Assembly: GCA_001304505.1 (NCBI GenBank)
Contig: LJUQ01000046.1
Span: forward strand, 1 to 38,429
DNA length: 38,429 bases
From: Bacteroides sp. SM23_62_1
Lineage (GTDB): Bacteria > Bacteroidota > Bacteroidia > Bacteroidales > SM23-62
Direction: 5' to 3'
The position numbers and the translations under genes were made by a program. Numbering within the stretch: the stretch's first letter is position 1; every line of letters begins with the position of its first letter. This document shows positions 25,888 through 34,085 of this stretch, one piece after another. The notes under the pieces are model-generated. The model saw only the letters and a list, made by a program, of their open reading frames with translations. It was not told the DNA's origin and did not search any database.

Positions 25888-27153
25888 TCAATTATTTATA
25901 ATTATGGATACTTTGGGAGGGTATACAAAATTCTTCCAGGCTGCTTCTGCTTTTTCTTTGGAAATAGGATCATTAAAAACCAACAATCTGTATTTAAGCA
26001 CATATTTTTGACCGGGTTCCAATAACCAATCCGTATTCTTAGTCGGGCAGAAATTTGCAAACATATCACCTCTTCCGTATTGATTTTCAGGCCATATACG
26101 AAGTGGTTCCGGATGATTATAATTAGCCGGATATGACATCATGACAACACCTGCATAATCATCATCCACACTCCCCTGAACAATACACCAACGAGCTGTC
26201 GAACCATCTGCATCCTTTCGTGTTTTGCCTTCTGAGGATAAGACTTCACTGTTTTTATTGGTCCATGCTTCGGTTGTTCGCCAACCAAAGCCCGCATAAC
26301 GGTATTCAAGGATCAGGAACGGACTTTCAGTGGCACAATTATATTGTATTACGAAATCAACTATATATATATTCTGGTCATCCTGTGGCCGGTATACCCT
26401 TACACTCTGCAGCTCATTCAAGGCTACTTTTTCACCTCCATTCTCCTGCAATACGACATGTTCATGCAATGCCTCAAATTCAGAAAACAGGCAACCTTTT
26501 TGTGTGGAGACGAAGTTTGCAAAACGGACGGTACCCTCCCGTCTTGATAAGTTCCAGAAATCAACTGTATCTCCTTCAAATGAGACATGGGTCCAGGGAT
26601 TCCAGATACCATAATGGTGATAATGGTCGGGCGGTTGTATGCGTGTCAATACCTGTCCGTTTGGAGACCAGAGAGGATGAATAAATCCGCTTCTTTTAAA
26701 AGCTGTATCAACACCCTCGGGCGGGTATAGTGTCTTGAAATAGTAGCCAAGAAGATTTTGATCCCCGTGATGTAAAATTAATATGCCATCATTGGCGGTA
26801 GCAGAAAGCTCCGTCATCTTTGCGGGAGTTCCCTTCACCAGTTCATAAATACGTTTTCCACCGGCACCAGGGTTTTGTTTTATCATCCAATACAGTGTTC
26901 TTCGTGGTCCCTGCTCGATCTGGAAAGGAACGGAATTTCTGTTGTTACCACTAACCTCAATAAGGGTCAATTCGGAATCAGGAATGAATGTTACCGCGTC
27001 GAGATCAATGCTAACCGGGAAATTTATTCCATATGTCTCCCCGGAGAAGTCAACTTCGAATGTTGCAATCTTTTGTCCGTAGTTGTTCATTACTATGATG
27101 CAAAAAACGGCATAAAAAGATAATTTTCGGATCACCTTAGGATAATTATTCAT
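25888..27153 (-). CDS. DUF6807 (PmoA-like) exported protein, longer copy
   Basis: A 421-residue protein with an N-terminal signal sequence (about 1-26, cleaved after NNYG). The C-terminal two-thirds carry the DUF6807 signature SGFIHPLWSPNGQVLTR, PPDHYHHYGIWNPWTH (about 174-189, His179-His180 paired) and GDTVDFWNL. The extra N-terminal region of about 120 residues is beta-rich. Two divergent copies side by side suggest complementary rather than redundant roles. The gene lies 85 bases downstream of the GH10 xylanase on the same strand, so the two could be co-transcribed. The activity is unknown; a glucuronoxylan side-chain or product-modifying role is an inference from context only. Confidence 0.78.
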   Translation of the reverse strand: MNNYPKVIRKLSFYAVFCIIVMNNYGQKIATFEVDFSGETYGINFPVSIDLDAVTFIPDSELTLIEVSGNNRNSVPFQIEQGPRRTLYWMIKQNPGAGGKRIYELVKGTPAKMTELSATANDGILILHHGDQNLLGYYFKTLYPPEGVDTAFKRSGFIHPLWSPNGQVLTRIQPPDHYHHYGIWNPWTHVSFEGDTVDFWNLSRREGTVRFANFVSTQKGCLFSEFEALHEHVVLQENGGEKVALNELQSVRVYRPQDDQNIYIVDFVIQYNCATESPFLILEYRYAGFGWRTTEAWTNKNSEVLSSEGKTRKDADGSTARWCIVQGSVDDDYAGVVMMSYPANYNHPEPLRIWPENQYGRGDMFANFCPTKNTDWLLEPGQKYVLKYRLLVFNDPISKEKAEAAWKNFVYPPKVSIIINN

Positions 27154-27238
27154 TGGATTTCATATTTAATGAGAATTCATTTTTTTCATTCGGGAATATT
27201 ATTCATATATATTTCATGTGTGAAAACAGGATGAAGTA

Positions 27239-28384
27239 TTAAAAGTTTATTACTTCCTCGTACACCCTTTTAGGCTTCCAATCCTTATCAAATAACGAGG
27301 GATAATTTTTCCTTCCCCTTACCGGATAGTTATCCAACCAGCTATACCTGTCAGAAATGTTCCAGAAAGTAACGCCGGTGATGAATTCTTTGTAATCACG
27401 AAAAGTGGTGAAGAACATCTTATATTGTTCAAGTTGTTTTTGTTCCAGCTCCGGTGTGAATTCATCCGACTCATCCGGCTGCATGTTGCGCCTGTTTTGT
27501 TCAGGTCTATAAATGGATACATCCAGCTCGGTTATCTGTACTTCCAGGCCTAGGGAGGAATATAGTTCGATAGCTTTGCGTATTTCTGTTTCAGAAGGTC
27601 CGTAAACTGACCAATGTCCCTGCATCCCGACTCCATGGACAGGGATATTTGCATTCAGCAATTGTTTTAGCATGCTGTATATTTTATCCCTTTTAACAGG
27701 GTTTGTCGTATTATAATCATTATAGAACAGCAGGGCATCCGGATCAGCTTCATGGGCGAATTCAAAAGCCTTGAAGATAAAATCCTCACCACATATATCA
27801 TACCAGAGAGATGGCTGGTAGTATTCGGTATTGTCGTTTGAAATAGCTTCATTAATAACATCCCAGGCATAAATCTTGCCCTTATATCGTGTAACTACTT
27901 CGGTAATATGTTCTTTTAGCCGCATCAGCAAAATTTCTTTGGATACGGAGTTTCCACTCTCATCCTTAAAAAACCAATCCGGTGTTTGTTTATGCCAGCA
28001 CAAAACATGCCCTCTGACTTTTAATCCGTTTGCCTGGGCAAAATTCACAATTTCATCTGCCGGTTTCCAGTTAAATCGCTTTTTTTCAGGATGAATCCGT
28101 TCCGGCTTCATCACGTTCTCAGGAGTTATACTGATAAAATGTTTGAGGATAAATTCAGATTCAGGTCCTTTGATATTATATGGTGTAACTGCAACACCGA
28201 TGGGGAAATAATCGCGGTAGTAGTCTTTCAGTCCCTCTCCGGATTCCTGATAATTTACTACAGGCCAATTGTTATTTGAATCCAGGTCTGTTTTAAATTC
28301 ACCCAGAAACAGTATGACAGAGGAGAATACAATAAAAGATAAAATTATCTTCCTGAAAATCAGAAGGGATTTTTTGTTGTTCAT
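27239..28384 (-). CDS. GH10 endo-1,4-beta-xylanase
   Basis: The start is set at ATG 28384 (381 residues); a longer frame to 28429 would need TTG and would overlap the operator-like palindrome. A hydrophobic N-terminal segment (SLLIFRKIILSFIVFSSVIL) acts as signal peptide or anchor. The GH10 barrel shows ITPENVMKPE, GHVLCWHKQTPDWF, the acid/base Glu179 in WDVINEAISN, the nucleophile Glu286 in VQITELDVSIY, and TFWNISDRYSWL near the end. It cleaves the xylan backbone to oligomers suited to GH67 and SusC/D. It is divergent from the lacI-type gene, with the palindrome at 28425-28438 positioned 41 bases before its start, which suggests direct repression. Confidence 0.95.
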   Translation of the reverse strand: MNNKKSLLIFRKIILSFIVFSSVILFLGEFKTDLDSNNNWPVVNYQESGEGLKDYYRDYFPIGVAVTPYNIKGPESEFILKHFISITPENVMKPERIHPEKKRFNWKPADEIVNFAQANGLKVRGHVLCWHKQTPDWFFKDESGNSVSKEILLMRLKEHITEVVTRYKGKIYAWDVINEAISNDNTEYYQPSLWYDICGEDFIFKAFEFAHEADPDALLFYNDYNTTNPVKRDKIYSMLKQLLNANIPVHGVGMQGHWSVYGPSETEIRKAIELYSSLGLEVQITELDVSIYRPEQNRRNMQPDESDEFTPELEQKQLEQYKMFFTTFRDYKEFITGVTFWNISDRYSWLDNYPVRGRKNYPSLFDKDWKPKRVYEEVINF

Positions 28385-28424
28385 GTTTTGTTTGAATCTA
28401 AAATTAAGAATAAATTTTATTTTG

Positions 28425-28438
28425 TGCAACCGATTGCA
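28425..28438. promoter_or_regulatory. Candidate LacI-family operator between GH10 and lacI-type genes
   Basis: TGCAACCGATTGCA has inverted arms TGCAA/TTGCA around CCGA. It sits in the divergent promoter region, 41 bases before the xylanase ATG and 86 bases before the regulator ATG, and a further TTGCAA half site occurs at 28455-28460. Matching arms occur at 14819-14832. This is a good candidate for autoregulation plus control of the xylanase. Confidence 0.65.
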
Positions 28439-28523
28439 AAAAGGTGAAAAATTAATTGCAAAAACTATTTAATTTACACCTAATTTGCTTATTTTGCATT
28501 ATAAAGGGCAAGCAATTATTGCG

Positions 28524-29546
28524 ATGACTACCAATAAAGAAACCACTATATATGATATCGCCAGGGCTTTAAATATATCTGCCTCAACAGTAAGCAGGGG
28601 TTTAAACAATCATCCAAACGTTCGAAAGGATACAAGAAAAAAAATTCTGATTGCAGCCCGCGAAATGGAATATCAGCGAAATAAGTTTGCTTCCAACCTC
28701 AGACAAAGACGTACTTATACAATAGGAGTCATTGTTCCTCGCCTGAACAGCTATTTCCAGTCAAGAGTGATTGCGGGAATTGAAAAAGTTGCAAACCAAT
28801 CAGGTTACCACCTGATCATCAGTCAATCGTTGGAATCCCGGAAAAATGAAATAGTCAATATTTCAACAATGTTTAATGCAAGAATTGATGGGTTAATCGT
28901 ATCTATCGCCTGTGACACAAAGAACTTAAAACATTTTGATATCTTATTTAAAAAAAAGATTCCGGTTGTATTCTTCGACCGGACCATTATACATCCAGAT
29001 TGTGTCAGTGTTGTTATTGACAATTATAAAGCCGGTTATGATGCAACAAAACATTTAATTGATCAGGGATGCAGGAGAATAATCTATATCGGCGGGAATC
29101 TTTGCAGTAACGTTTATGCTGATCGTCTCAAAGGTTATAAGAAAGCACTTTCCGATCATGAAATTGATTATCATAAAAATTTGATTTTTACCTATGAATT
29201 GAATGAAAAGTCGGGAATAGAAGCGGCGGAAAAGATACTTGGAATGAAAATCCTTCCAGACGGGATATTCACTGCAAACGACGTGACTGCAACAGCAATC
29301 ATCAGTAAATTAAAACAGGCAGGTATTGGTGTTCCTGAGAATATAGCAGTAGTAGGTTTTAATAATGACCTGGTATCCAGGGTTGTTGATCCGGATCTTA
29401 CCACAATTCATTACCCGGGAGTAGAAATGGGTGAAATTGCTGCTTCAACCCTCATCAACAAATTGAATAATTCACGATCTGCAAATTTAAGTACCATTAT
29501 TTTGCAGCATGAACTTATCATTCGCCACTCATCATCAAGAGTGTAG
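28524..29546 (+). CDS. LacI/GalR-family transcriptional regulator
   Basis: A 340-residue regulator from ATG 28524; a longer frame from 28485 would start with TTG and add 13 residues ahead of a normal LacI N-terminus. The helix-turn-helix and hinge are clear: TTIYDIARALNISASTVSRG, NNHPNVRKDTRKKI, and the hinge helix region NKFASNLRQRRTYTIGVIVP. The rest is a periplasmic-binding-protein-like sensor (FFDRTIIHPDCVSVVIDN, GIFTANDVTATAIISKLKQ, NIAVVGFNND). It most likely senses a xylan- or glucuronate-derived sugar. It is divergent from GH10 and convergent with GH67. The palindromes at 28425 and 14819 are its best candidate targets. Confidence 0.93.
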   Translation: MTTNKETTIYDIARALNISASTVSRGLNNHPNVRKDTRKKILIAAREMEYQRNKFASNLRQRRTYTIGVIVPRLNSYFQSRVIAGIEKVANQSGYHLIISQSLESRKNEIVNISTMFNARIDGLIVSIACDTKNLKHFDILFKKKIPVVFFDRTIIHPDCVSVVIDNYKAGYDATKHLIDQGCRRIIYIGGNLCSNVYADRLKGYKKALSDHEIDYHKNLIFTYELNEKSGIEAAEKILGMKILPDGIFTANDVTATAIISKLKQAGIGVPENIAVVGFNNDLVSRVVDPDLTTIHYPGVEMGEIAASTLINKLNNSRSANLSTIILQHELIIRHSSSRV

Positions 29547-29611
29547 AGCAGATTTTACCATGCCTATATTATAGTTATTGCAGACCTAACCACACATAAG
29601 CTGGTTTCTGT

Positions 29612-31774
29612 TTAACGGGGTATACGCACACGTTCCAGGTTTATATAATAGTCCAGCGATTGATCCGGTTGTTCATATTCTTCAGGAATAGGTCTTTTTG
29701 AAAATGTCTGGAAATAAAGCAGACAGGCATTACGCCAGTTAATTGCATTTTCCTCCTGAACCCTGAGTTTCTCCTTCACCTGAAGAAATCTTTCACGGTC
29801 AATTTCCCCTTCGACTGCATTCCATGTTTTCTGCATCCAACGGACTGAATCAACACCACTGTAATACTTGAAACACAACTCTTCCCAGAGTGTCCTGCCT
29901 GATTTCATTTTAAAATCCCAATCCACATGATGGAACCAAAGGAGTAATTCTTCGGGACACGCTTCCAGTGATTCAAACTTCTCTGCAACAGGTTGGAAGT
30001 ACTGGCTTATTGCATTACTTCCGGTACTTGTTCTGTCAAATCCTATGCCAGCCGAATCAGCACGATGATAATAAACAGATGTCCAGTCAGCACGTCCTCT
30101 ACTAACCCACGGTCCTGGCCCATAATGATGGCCCCTCGCCATTATATGATGTAATCCGAGGGGAGTCATATAACTTACGGTAATCTCGCGTGTAGCAAGC
30201 ATCATTGATTTGACTGTAGTAATGAAATGGTTGTTATTTGTAAAAGTCATCCTGATCCAATCATCTGCAATATCCCCTGAAGTTATTCTATGATCCCAGC
30301 CAAGACGTCCAAAAGCGAACCAGTTTGCCTGGCCAAAAAGATGGCCACACCAGTTTGTATCATTGCCAATATTTGATACACCGGCAATGCCTGTTATCTG
30401 ATGTTTATCAAGAGTACCATCTATTACTTTTGCCACGTATGAACCTGCTCCCCTGGCGTAAGTGTCGGAATCGAGACATTCTTTAAACAATGGAGCAAGA
30501 TAAACAAGGTGAGTTGAATGGCCTAAATATTCCTGGGTGATCTGGAATTCCATCATCAGGGGTGTCAGGGGCATCGCACCAAATAACGGATGAAATGGTT
30601 CACGTGGCTGAAAATCAACAGGACCATTTTTTACCTGGGTAAGCACATTTTTCCTGAAGTTACCATCGAGGGGTTTAAATTCATTGTACGCCTGCTTGGC
30701 CCTGTCATCAGGTATATTATTATCGTAAACAAAAGCACGCCACATAACTATACCTCCGTATGGAGCCAGGGCATCGGCGAGCATGTTTGCACCATCAGCG
30801 TGGGAACGTCCGTAATCCTGCGGACCAGGTTGACCTTCCGAGTTAGCCTTGACCAGAAATCCGCCAAAGTAAGGCACATAATCATAAATTTCTTCGGTTT
30901 TATTTTTCCACCACATAACCACCTGCTGGTCAAGAGGATCAGCTGTATTCAGCTTATTAAGTTCAATGGGGGCACTAAATCTGGCTGTCAGATATACCTT
31001 GATTCCATATGGCCTGAAAACATCAGCCAGCGCAGCAACCTTCATAAGATATTCTTTGGTAAGGATCAGCGCATTTGCATTAACATTAGTCAGTGCAACA
31101 CCATTGATACCAATGGATGCATTAGCCCTTGCATAATCCTTATACCGGGAAGAGACCGTATCCGGGAGCCTATCCCATTCCCACAGGGATAAACCGGCAT
31201 AACCCCGCTCCACAGTCCTGTTCAGATTGTCCCAATGATTCAGGAGCCGGTATTTTATCATGGGCTTACTGGTTATCGAAAGATCAAGTATATCCTTGTG
31301 GGTTTGAAGAAGTCTGATGAAATGAAAAACACCATATAATACTCCTATATCCTTGTTGGCTGCAATAACAGTACATGTTTTATCAGCTATTTTTGTGCTG
31401 AGAATTAAAAAACCTTCCTCTCCTAAGTCCTTTAATTTTTCATGCAGGTTCAGATTTACTATCAGACCAGAACTTTCAGGAGTGCCTGCTATAATGGTAC
31501 CATTTCTGGATAATTCACTTGTAAGCTGAACTTCTCTTCCGAGCAAACCATTAAGACCACACTGAAGCTCCTCTTTTGCAGCTAATAAAACAGGACTTTG
31601 TCCCTCAAATATTACCTCATTTATTGCAGACCGGTATTTTTTCAGCAGCCCGGTGTCGGAAATCATATCATACCGGAGCCAAAGTCTGTATCCATTCTCT
31701 GCATTTAACTTATGTGCCGGAAAGATCGTGAAAAAGATCAAAGTTGATAAAACCAGATAGGTGAATTTCTTCAT
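29612..31774 (-). CDS. aguA: GH67 alpha-glucuronidase
   Basis: A 720-residue exported enzyme (signal peptide to about residue 25) that removes 4-O-methyl-glucuronic acid from the non-reducing end of xylo-oligomers. Family signs are GYRLWLRYD near the start, LTARFSAPIELN, GGFLVKANSEGQPGPQDYG with the probable acid Glu313, HADGANMLADALAPYGG, and NGPVDFQPREPFHPLFGAM followed by EFQITQEYLGHS. Asp387 and Glu415 are 28 residues apart, matching the catalytic Asp/Glu pair of known GH67 enzymes. GH67 acts on products of GH10 rather than on polymer, which agrees with the neighbour. Upstream lie an AACGTGCT motif and CCACGTGAA (31855-31863). Confidence 0.95.
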   Translation of the reverse strand: MKKFTYLVLSTLIFFTIFPAHKLNAENGYRLWLRYDMISDTGLLKKYRSAINEVIFEGQSPVLLAAKEELQCGLNGLLGREVQLTSELSRNGTIIAGTPESSGLIVNLNLHEKLKDLGEEGFLILSTKIADKTCTVIAANKDIGVLYGVFHFIRLLQTHKDILDLSITSKPMIKYRLLNHWDNLNRTVERGYAGLSLWEWDRLPDTVSSRYKDYARANASIGINGVALTNVNANALILTKEYLMKVAALADVFRPYGIKVYLTARFSAPIELNKLNTADPLDQQVVMWWKNKTEEIYDYVPYFGGFLVKANSEGQPGPQDYGRSHADGANMLADALAPYGGIVMWRAFVYDNNIPDDRAKQAYNEFKPLDGNFRKNVLTQVKNGPVDFQPREPFHPLFGAMPLTPLMMEFQITQEYLGHSTHLVYLAPLFKECLDSDTYARGAGSYVAKVIDGTLDKHQITGIAGVSNIGNDTNWCGHLFGQANWFAFGRLGWDHRITSGDIADDWIRMTFTNNNHFITTVKSMMLATREITVSYMTPLGLHHIMARGHHYGPGPWVSRGRADWTSVYYHRADSAGIGFDRTSTGSNAISQYFQPVAEKFESLEACPEELLLWFHHVDWDFKMKSGRTLWEELCFKYYSGVDSVRWMQKTWNAVEGEIDRERFLQVKEKLRVQEENAINWRNACLLYFQTFSKRPIPEEYEQPDQSLDYYINLERVRIPR

Positions 31775-31798
31775 GATGTAAAGATTTAAATTTAGATT

Positions 31799-31863
31799 AA
31801 CGTGCTTAATGGCTGGGGTTGTCCCAAATTAAAATATATATCGCTGAATGACTACCACGTGAA
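31799..31863. promoter_or_regulatory. CGTG motifs upstream of GH67
   Basis: TTAACGTGCTTAA (31797-31809) lies just before the alpha-glucuronidase start and CCACGTGAA lies at 31855-31863. The latter occurs exactly at 21389-21397 after the susD terminator. Both resemble the AACGTGTT words upstream of GH3 and DUF6807. Confidence 0.3.
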
Positions 31864-32034
31864 AAACTTTATTATTTAAAAGTACTCAATTCTTAAATAA
31901 TAACAGGGCTGTTAAATTTAATCAGGATTGAAAAATTTATATAAAAAAGGAATAAAAATAGGTTAAAAAGATTAAAAATACTGTAACAGATTCCGATCTC
32001 AATCGTCAAATATACAGATCCTAATTTTACAGAT

Positions 32035-32538
32035 ATGAAAAAAGTAATTCTCCAATTTTTGCTGGCACTGACTGTTACAGGATTGTTCGCCCAGAAGCCG
32101 GATATTAACCGGTTATTCGTATCCTGTCGTGGTGAAGAGGATGTTATATCCATCTATATTCCTGGTTTTCTCTGCAGGCTGGGTGCTTCTCTGGGAGATC
32201 TGGAAGATGCAGAAAGGGAACTGTTATGTTCTATCAGCTCAATCAGAATACTGGTTTCTGAAAACCCGGAACTGAACCGTAAGATCAATTTTGCGAAAGA
32301 AATTCATAAGGGAAAACCTGAAGATGATTATCGAATTTTACTGACCGTTCATGAATCAGACCAGGATGTAGTAATTCTTGGTCGGGAGAATAAAGGATAT
32401 ATCCGTGATCTGATTATTGCAGTCGGAGGTGATGAAAATGTCCTGGTCTGTATAAAAGGCAGGGTAGGTTCGGATCTCCTGGATGCACTGTATGGGGTTA
32501 CAGGTATTGAGGAATGTAAATACATGAGGGAAATCTGA
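32035..32538 (+). CDS. DUF4252 family exported protein
   Basis: A 167-residue protein with a signal peptide (cleaved near GLFAQ, residue 20). The middle carries the DUF4252 pattern, FLCRLGASLGDLEDAERELL and SISSIRILVSEN. DUF4252 proteins are small Bacteroidota envelope proteins, some linked to sigma-factor/anti-sigma modules, but none lies nearby here. The gene stands alone between the xylan locus and the arsenic cluster and is followed by a terminator. Confidence 0.78.
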   Translation: MKKVILQFLLALTVTGLFAQKPDINRLFVSCRGEEDVISIYIPGFLCRLGASLGDLEDAERELLCSISSIRILVSENPELNRKINFAKEIHKGKPEDDYRILLTVHESDQDVVILGRENKGYIRDLIIAVGGDENVLVCIKGRVGSDLLDALYGVTGIEECKYMREI

Positions 32539-32616
32539 TTCAAGCGGTATACAGGAAGAGAAAGATAAATTATCAATTCCTTTCACTTTATATACGTAGA
32601 ACCTTTTTTACAAATA

Positions 32617-32655
32617 CCCGGGGTATGATTCATTGTTATGCCCCGGTTTTATTTT
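32617..32655 (+). terminator. Intrinsic terminator after the DUF4252 gene
   Basis: CCGGGGTAT (32618-32626) pairs with ATGCCCCGG (32638-32646) with one G-U wobble, and the T-rich TTTTATTTT follows at once. It separates the DUF4252 transcript from arsR. Confidence 0.8.
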
Positions 32656-32717
32656 GAACTCCGGACTATTTTTAATTTTCTTAATTTTGCAAGGTTAATA
32701 TTATCAAGAAGTATCCT

Positions 32718-33008
32718 GTGGCCGAAATAACAGAAGAACTGAAACTTGCTGCCAGATTTGCAAAAGCAATGTCCCATCCTGTCAGGATTTATATTCTTCA
32801 ACTGTTATCTAAACAGTCCTGTTGTTACAGTGGAGATTTGTCTGAAGTTCTGCCTATTGCCAAATCCACGCTATCCCAGCATTTAAAGGAACTGAAAGAA
32901 GCAGGGCTTATCCAGGGGGAAATCGAACAACCAAGAATTAAATATTGCCTGAACAGGGAAAACTGGGAAACAGCTCAGAAACTTTTAAAAAAAATATTAC
33001 AGGTCTAA
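32718..33008 (+). CDS. arsR: ArsR-family metalloregulator
   Basis: A 96-residue winged-helix repressor starting at GTG; the first in-frame ATG would remove helix 1. The family core is LAARFAKAMSHPVRIYILQL, then LPIAKSTLSQHLKELKEAGL as the recognition helix and RIKYCLNRENWE in the wing. A Cys pair (SCCYSGDL, residues 34-35) in the segment preceding the recognition helix, plus a Cys in the wing, could bind As(III). TAATTTTG at 32682-32689 fits a Bacteroidota -7 element, but no clear -33 box is seen. It is the first gene of a plus-strand arsenic cluster. A TTCGTA/TACGAA palindrome just downstream of its stop may be its operator. Confidence 0.88.
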   Translation: MAEITEELKLAARFAKAMSHPVRIYILQLLSKQSCCYSGDLSEVLPIAKSTLSQHLKELKEAGLIQGEIEQPRIKYCLNRENWETAQKLLKKILQV

Positions 33009-33025
33009 AAATTTTTAAAATATTG

Positions 33026-33041
33026 TTCGTATTTTTACGAA
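33026..33041. promoter_or_regulatory. Candidate ArsR operator
   Basis: TTCGTA (33026-33031) and TACGAA (33036-33041) are inverted around TTTT, and a further TTCGTA half site is at 33185-33190, just before the next gene. The 200-base gap between arsR and the ProC-like gene probably carries a second promoter controlled by these. Confidence 0.4.
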
Positions 33042-33208
33042 ATACGTATAAGCATTCAGAATATTATAGTTCTTTTGAATTCCCAAAATACGGGTTGTAA
33101 CAAAAGGTGTATATATTTTTATGAAAGAATAATTGTAAGGCAGTTTTAATAAGAGATACTGCCATAATATGCGATTAACCTTAATTCGTAAAAACAAATA
33201 CTAATATT

Positions 33209-33988
33209 ATGAAAGATATATCAATAGGCTTTATAGGGGCTGGCAGAGTGACAAGGATTTTTCTACGGGCGTTTAAAAATCGTAAAATATCATTCAAAAG
33301 CCTAAGTGTAATTGATCCTGACAGCAATGTCATTGCCTGGATAAGTAAAAGTTTTCCGGAAATTTATACGACTACTGATGGTATACAAAAAGTTATGAGG
33401 AATGATGTTGTTTTCATTGCATTGCATCCTCCGGCAATAATGGATATGCTTGAGAAAATAAAACCATTACTGCCAGGATCAACGGTCCTGGTTTCTCTTG
33501 CACCAAAAATTACCATAAAAAATATCAGCCTTAAACTGGATGGATTTCAAAATATTACCAGGCTGATACCCAATGCACCATCTGTGATTAATGAAGGATA
33601 CAACCCGGTGTGCTTTTCAGAAAAGATATCTGCAGCCAACAAACAACTTCTTACCGGTATATTTGAGATCTTGGGGAAATGCATTATTGTTGATGAGTCT
33701 ACGCTGGAAGCTTATGCGATTATTACAGCCATGTCTCCAACTTATTTCTGGTTCCAGTTCAATGAATTACTGGAAATCGGAAAGAAGATAGGATTAACGG
33801 ATGAAGAATGCAGGACAGGAATTGCAGAAACAATCAAAGCTTCCATTAACACATTATTTTACTCAGGCATGTCGGTGGAAGAGGTGATAGATTTAATCCC
33901 GGTTAAACCAATCTCCGATCATGAAACAGAAATAAAGGAAATCTATCGATCAAAGCTAATAATGCTTTTTGAGAAAATTAAACCATAA
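33209..33988 (+). CDS. Pyrroline-5-carboxylate-reductase-like oxidoreductase in the ars cluster
   Basis: A 259-residue protein with a Rossmann nucleotide site (IGFIGAGRVTRIF, residues 6-18), the ProC-type segment RLIPNAPSVINEGYNP near residues 117-132, and a helical dimerisation domain. Two departures matter. The usual RxMPN has Ile for Met, and the SGSGPAY loop of true ProC enzymes, which binds substrate, is reduced to TAMSPTYFWF. It is therefore unlikely to be the housekeeping proline enzyme. Its setting between arsR and arsC, all on one strand, suggests a redox role in arsenic handling or a passenger. Spacing is 200 bases after arsR and 97 before arsC. Confidence 0.7.
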   Translation: MKDISIGFIGAGRVTRIFLRAFKNRKISFKSLSVIDPDSNVIAWISKSFPEIYTTTDGIQKVMRNDVVFIALHPPAIMDMLEKIKPLLPGSTVLVSLAPKITIKNISLKLDGFQNITRLIPNAPSVINEGYNPVCFSEKISAANKQLLTGIFEILGKCIIVDESTLEAYAIITAMSPTYFWFQFNELLEIGKKIGLTDEECRTGIAETIKASINTLFYSGMSVEEVIDLIPVKPISDHETEIKEIYRSKLIMLFEKIKP

Positions 33989-34085
33989 TTCTCAGTAAAT
34001 ACTGCTTTTTCAGGAATAGTATAGTAAAATTTTGTAGAGGTCATTTAAAGATTTTAGTTAAAAAGTTATCCAGTATTATAACCGG

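Noticed and set aside
28385-28429. Longer xylanase N-terminus
   Set aside because: It would need a TTG start inside the operator-like palindrome; the ATG at 28384 precedes a normal signal segment.
30590-31192. A 200-codon plus-strand open frame
   Set aside because: It is antisense to well-conserved GH67 catalytic sequence and has no recognisable motif.
33993-34009. Terminator between the ProC-like gene and arsC (CAGTA/TACTG followed by CTTTTT)
   Set aside because: The stem is only 4-5 bp with a two-base loop, too weak to call.
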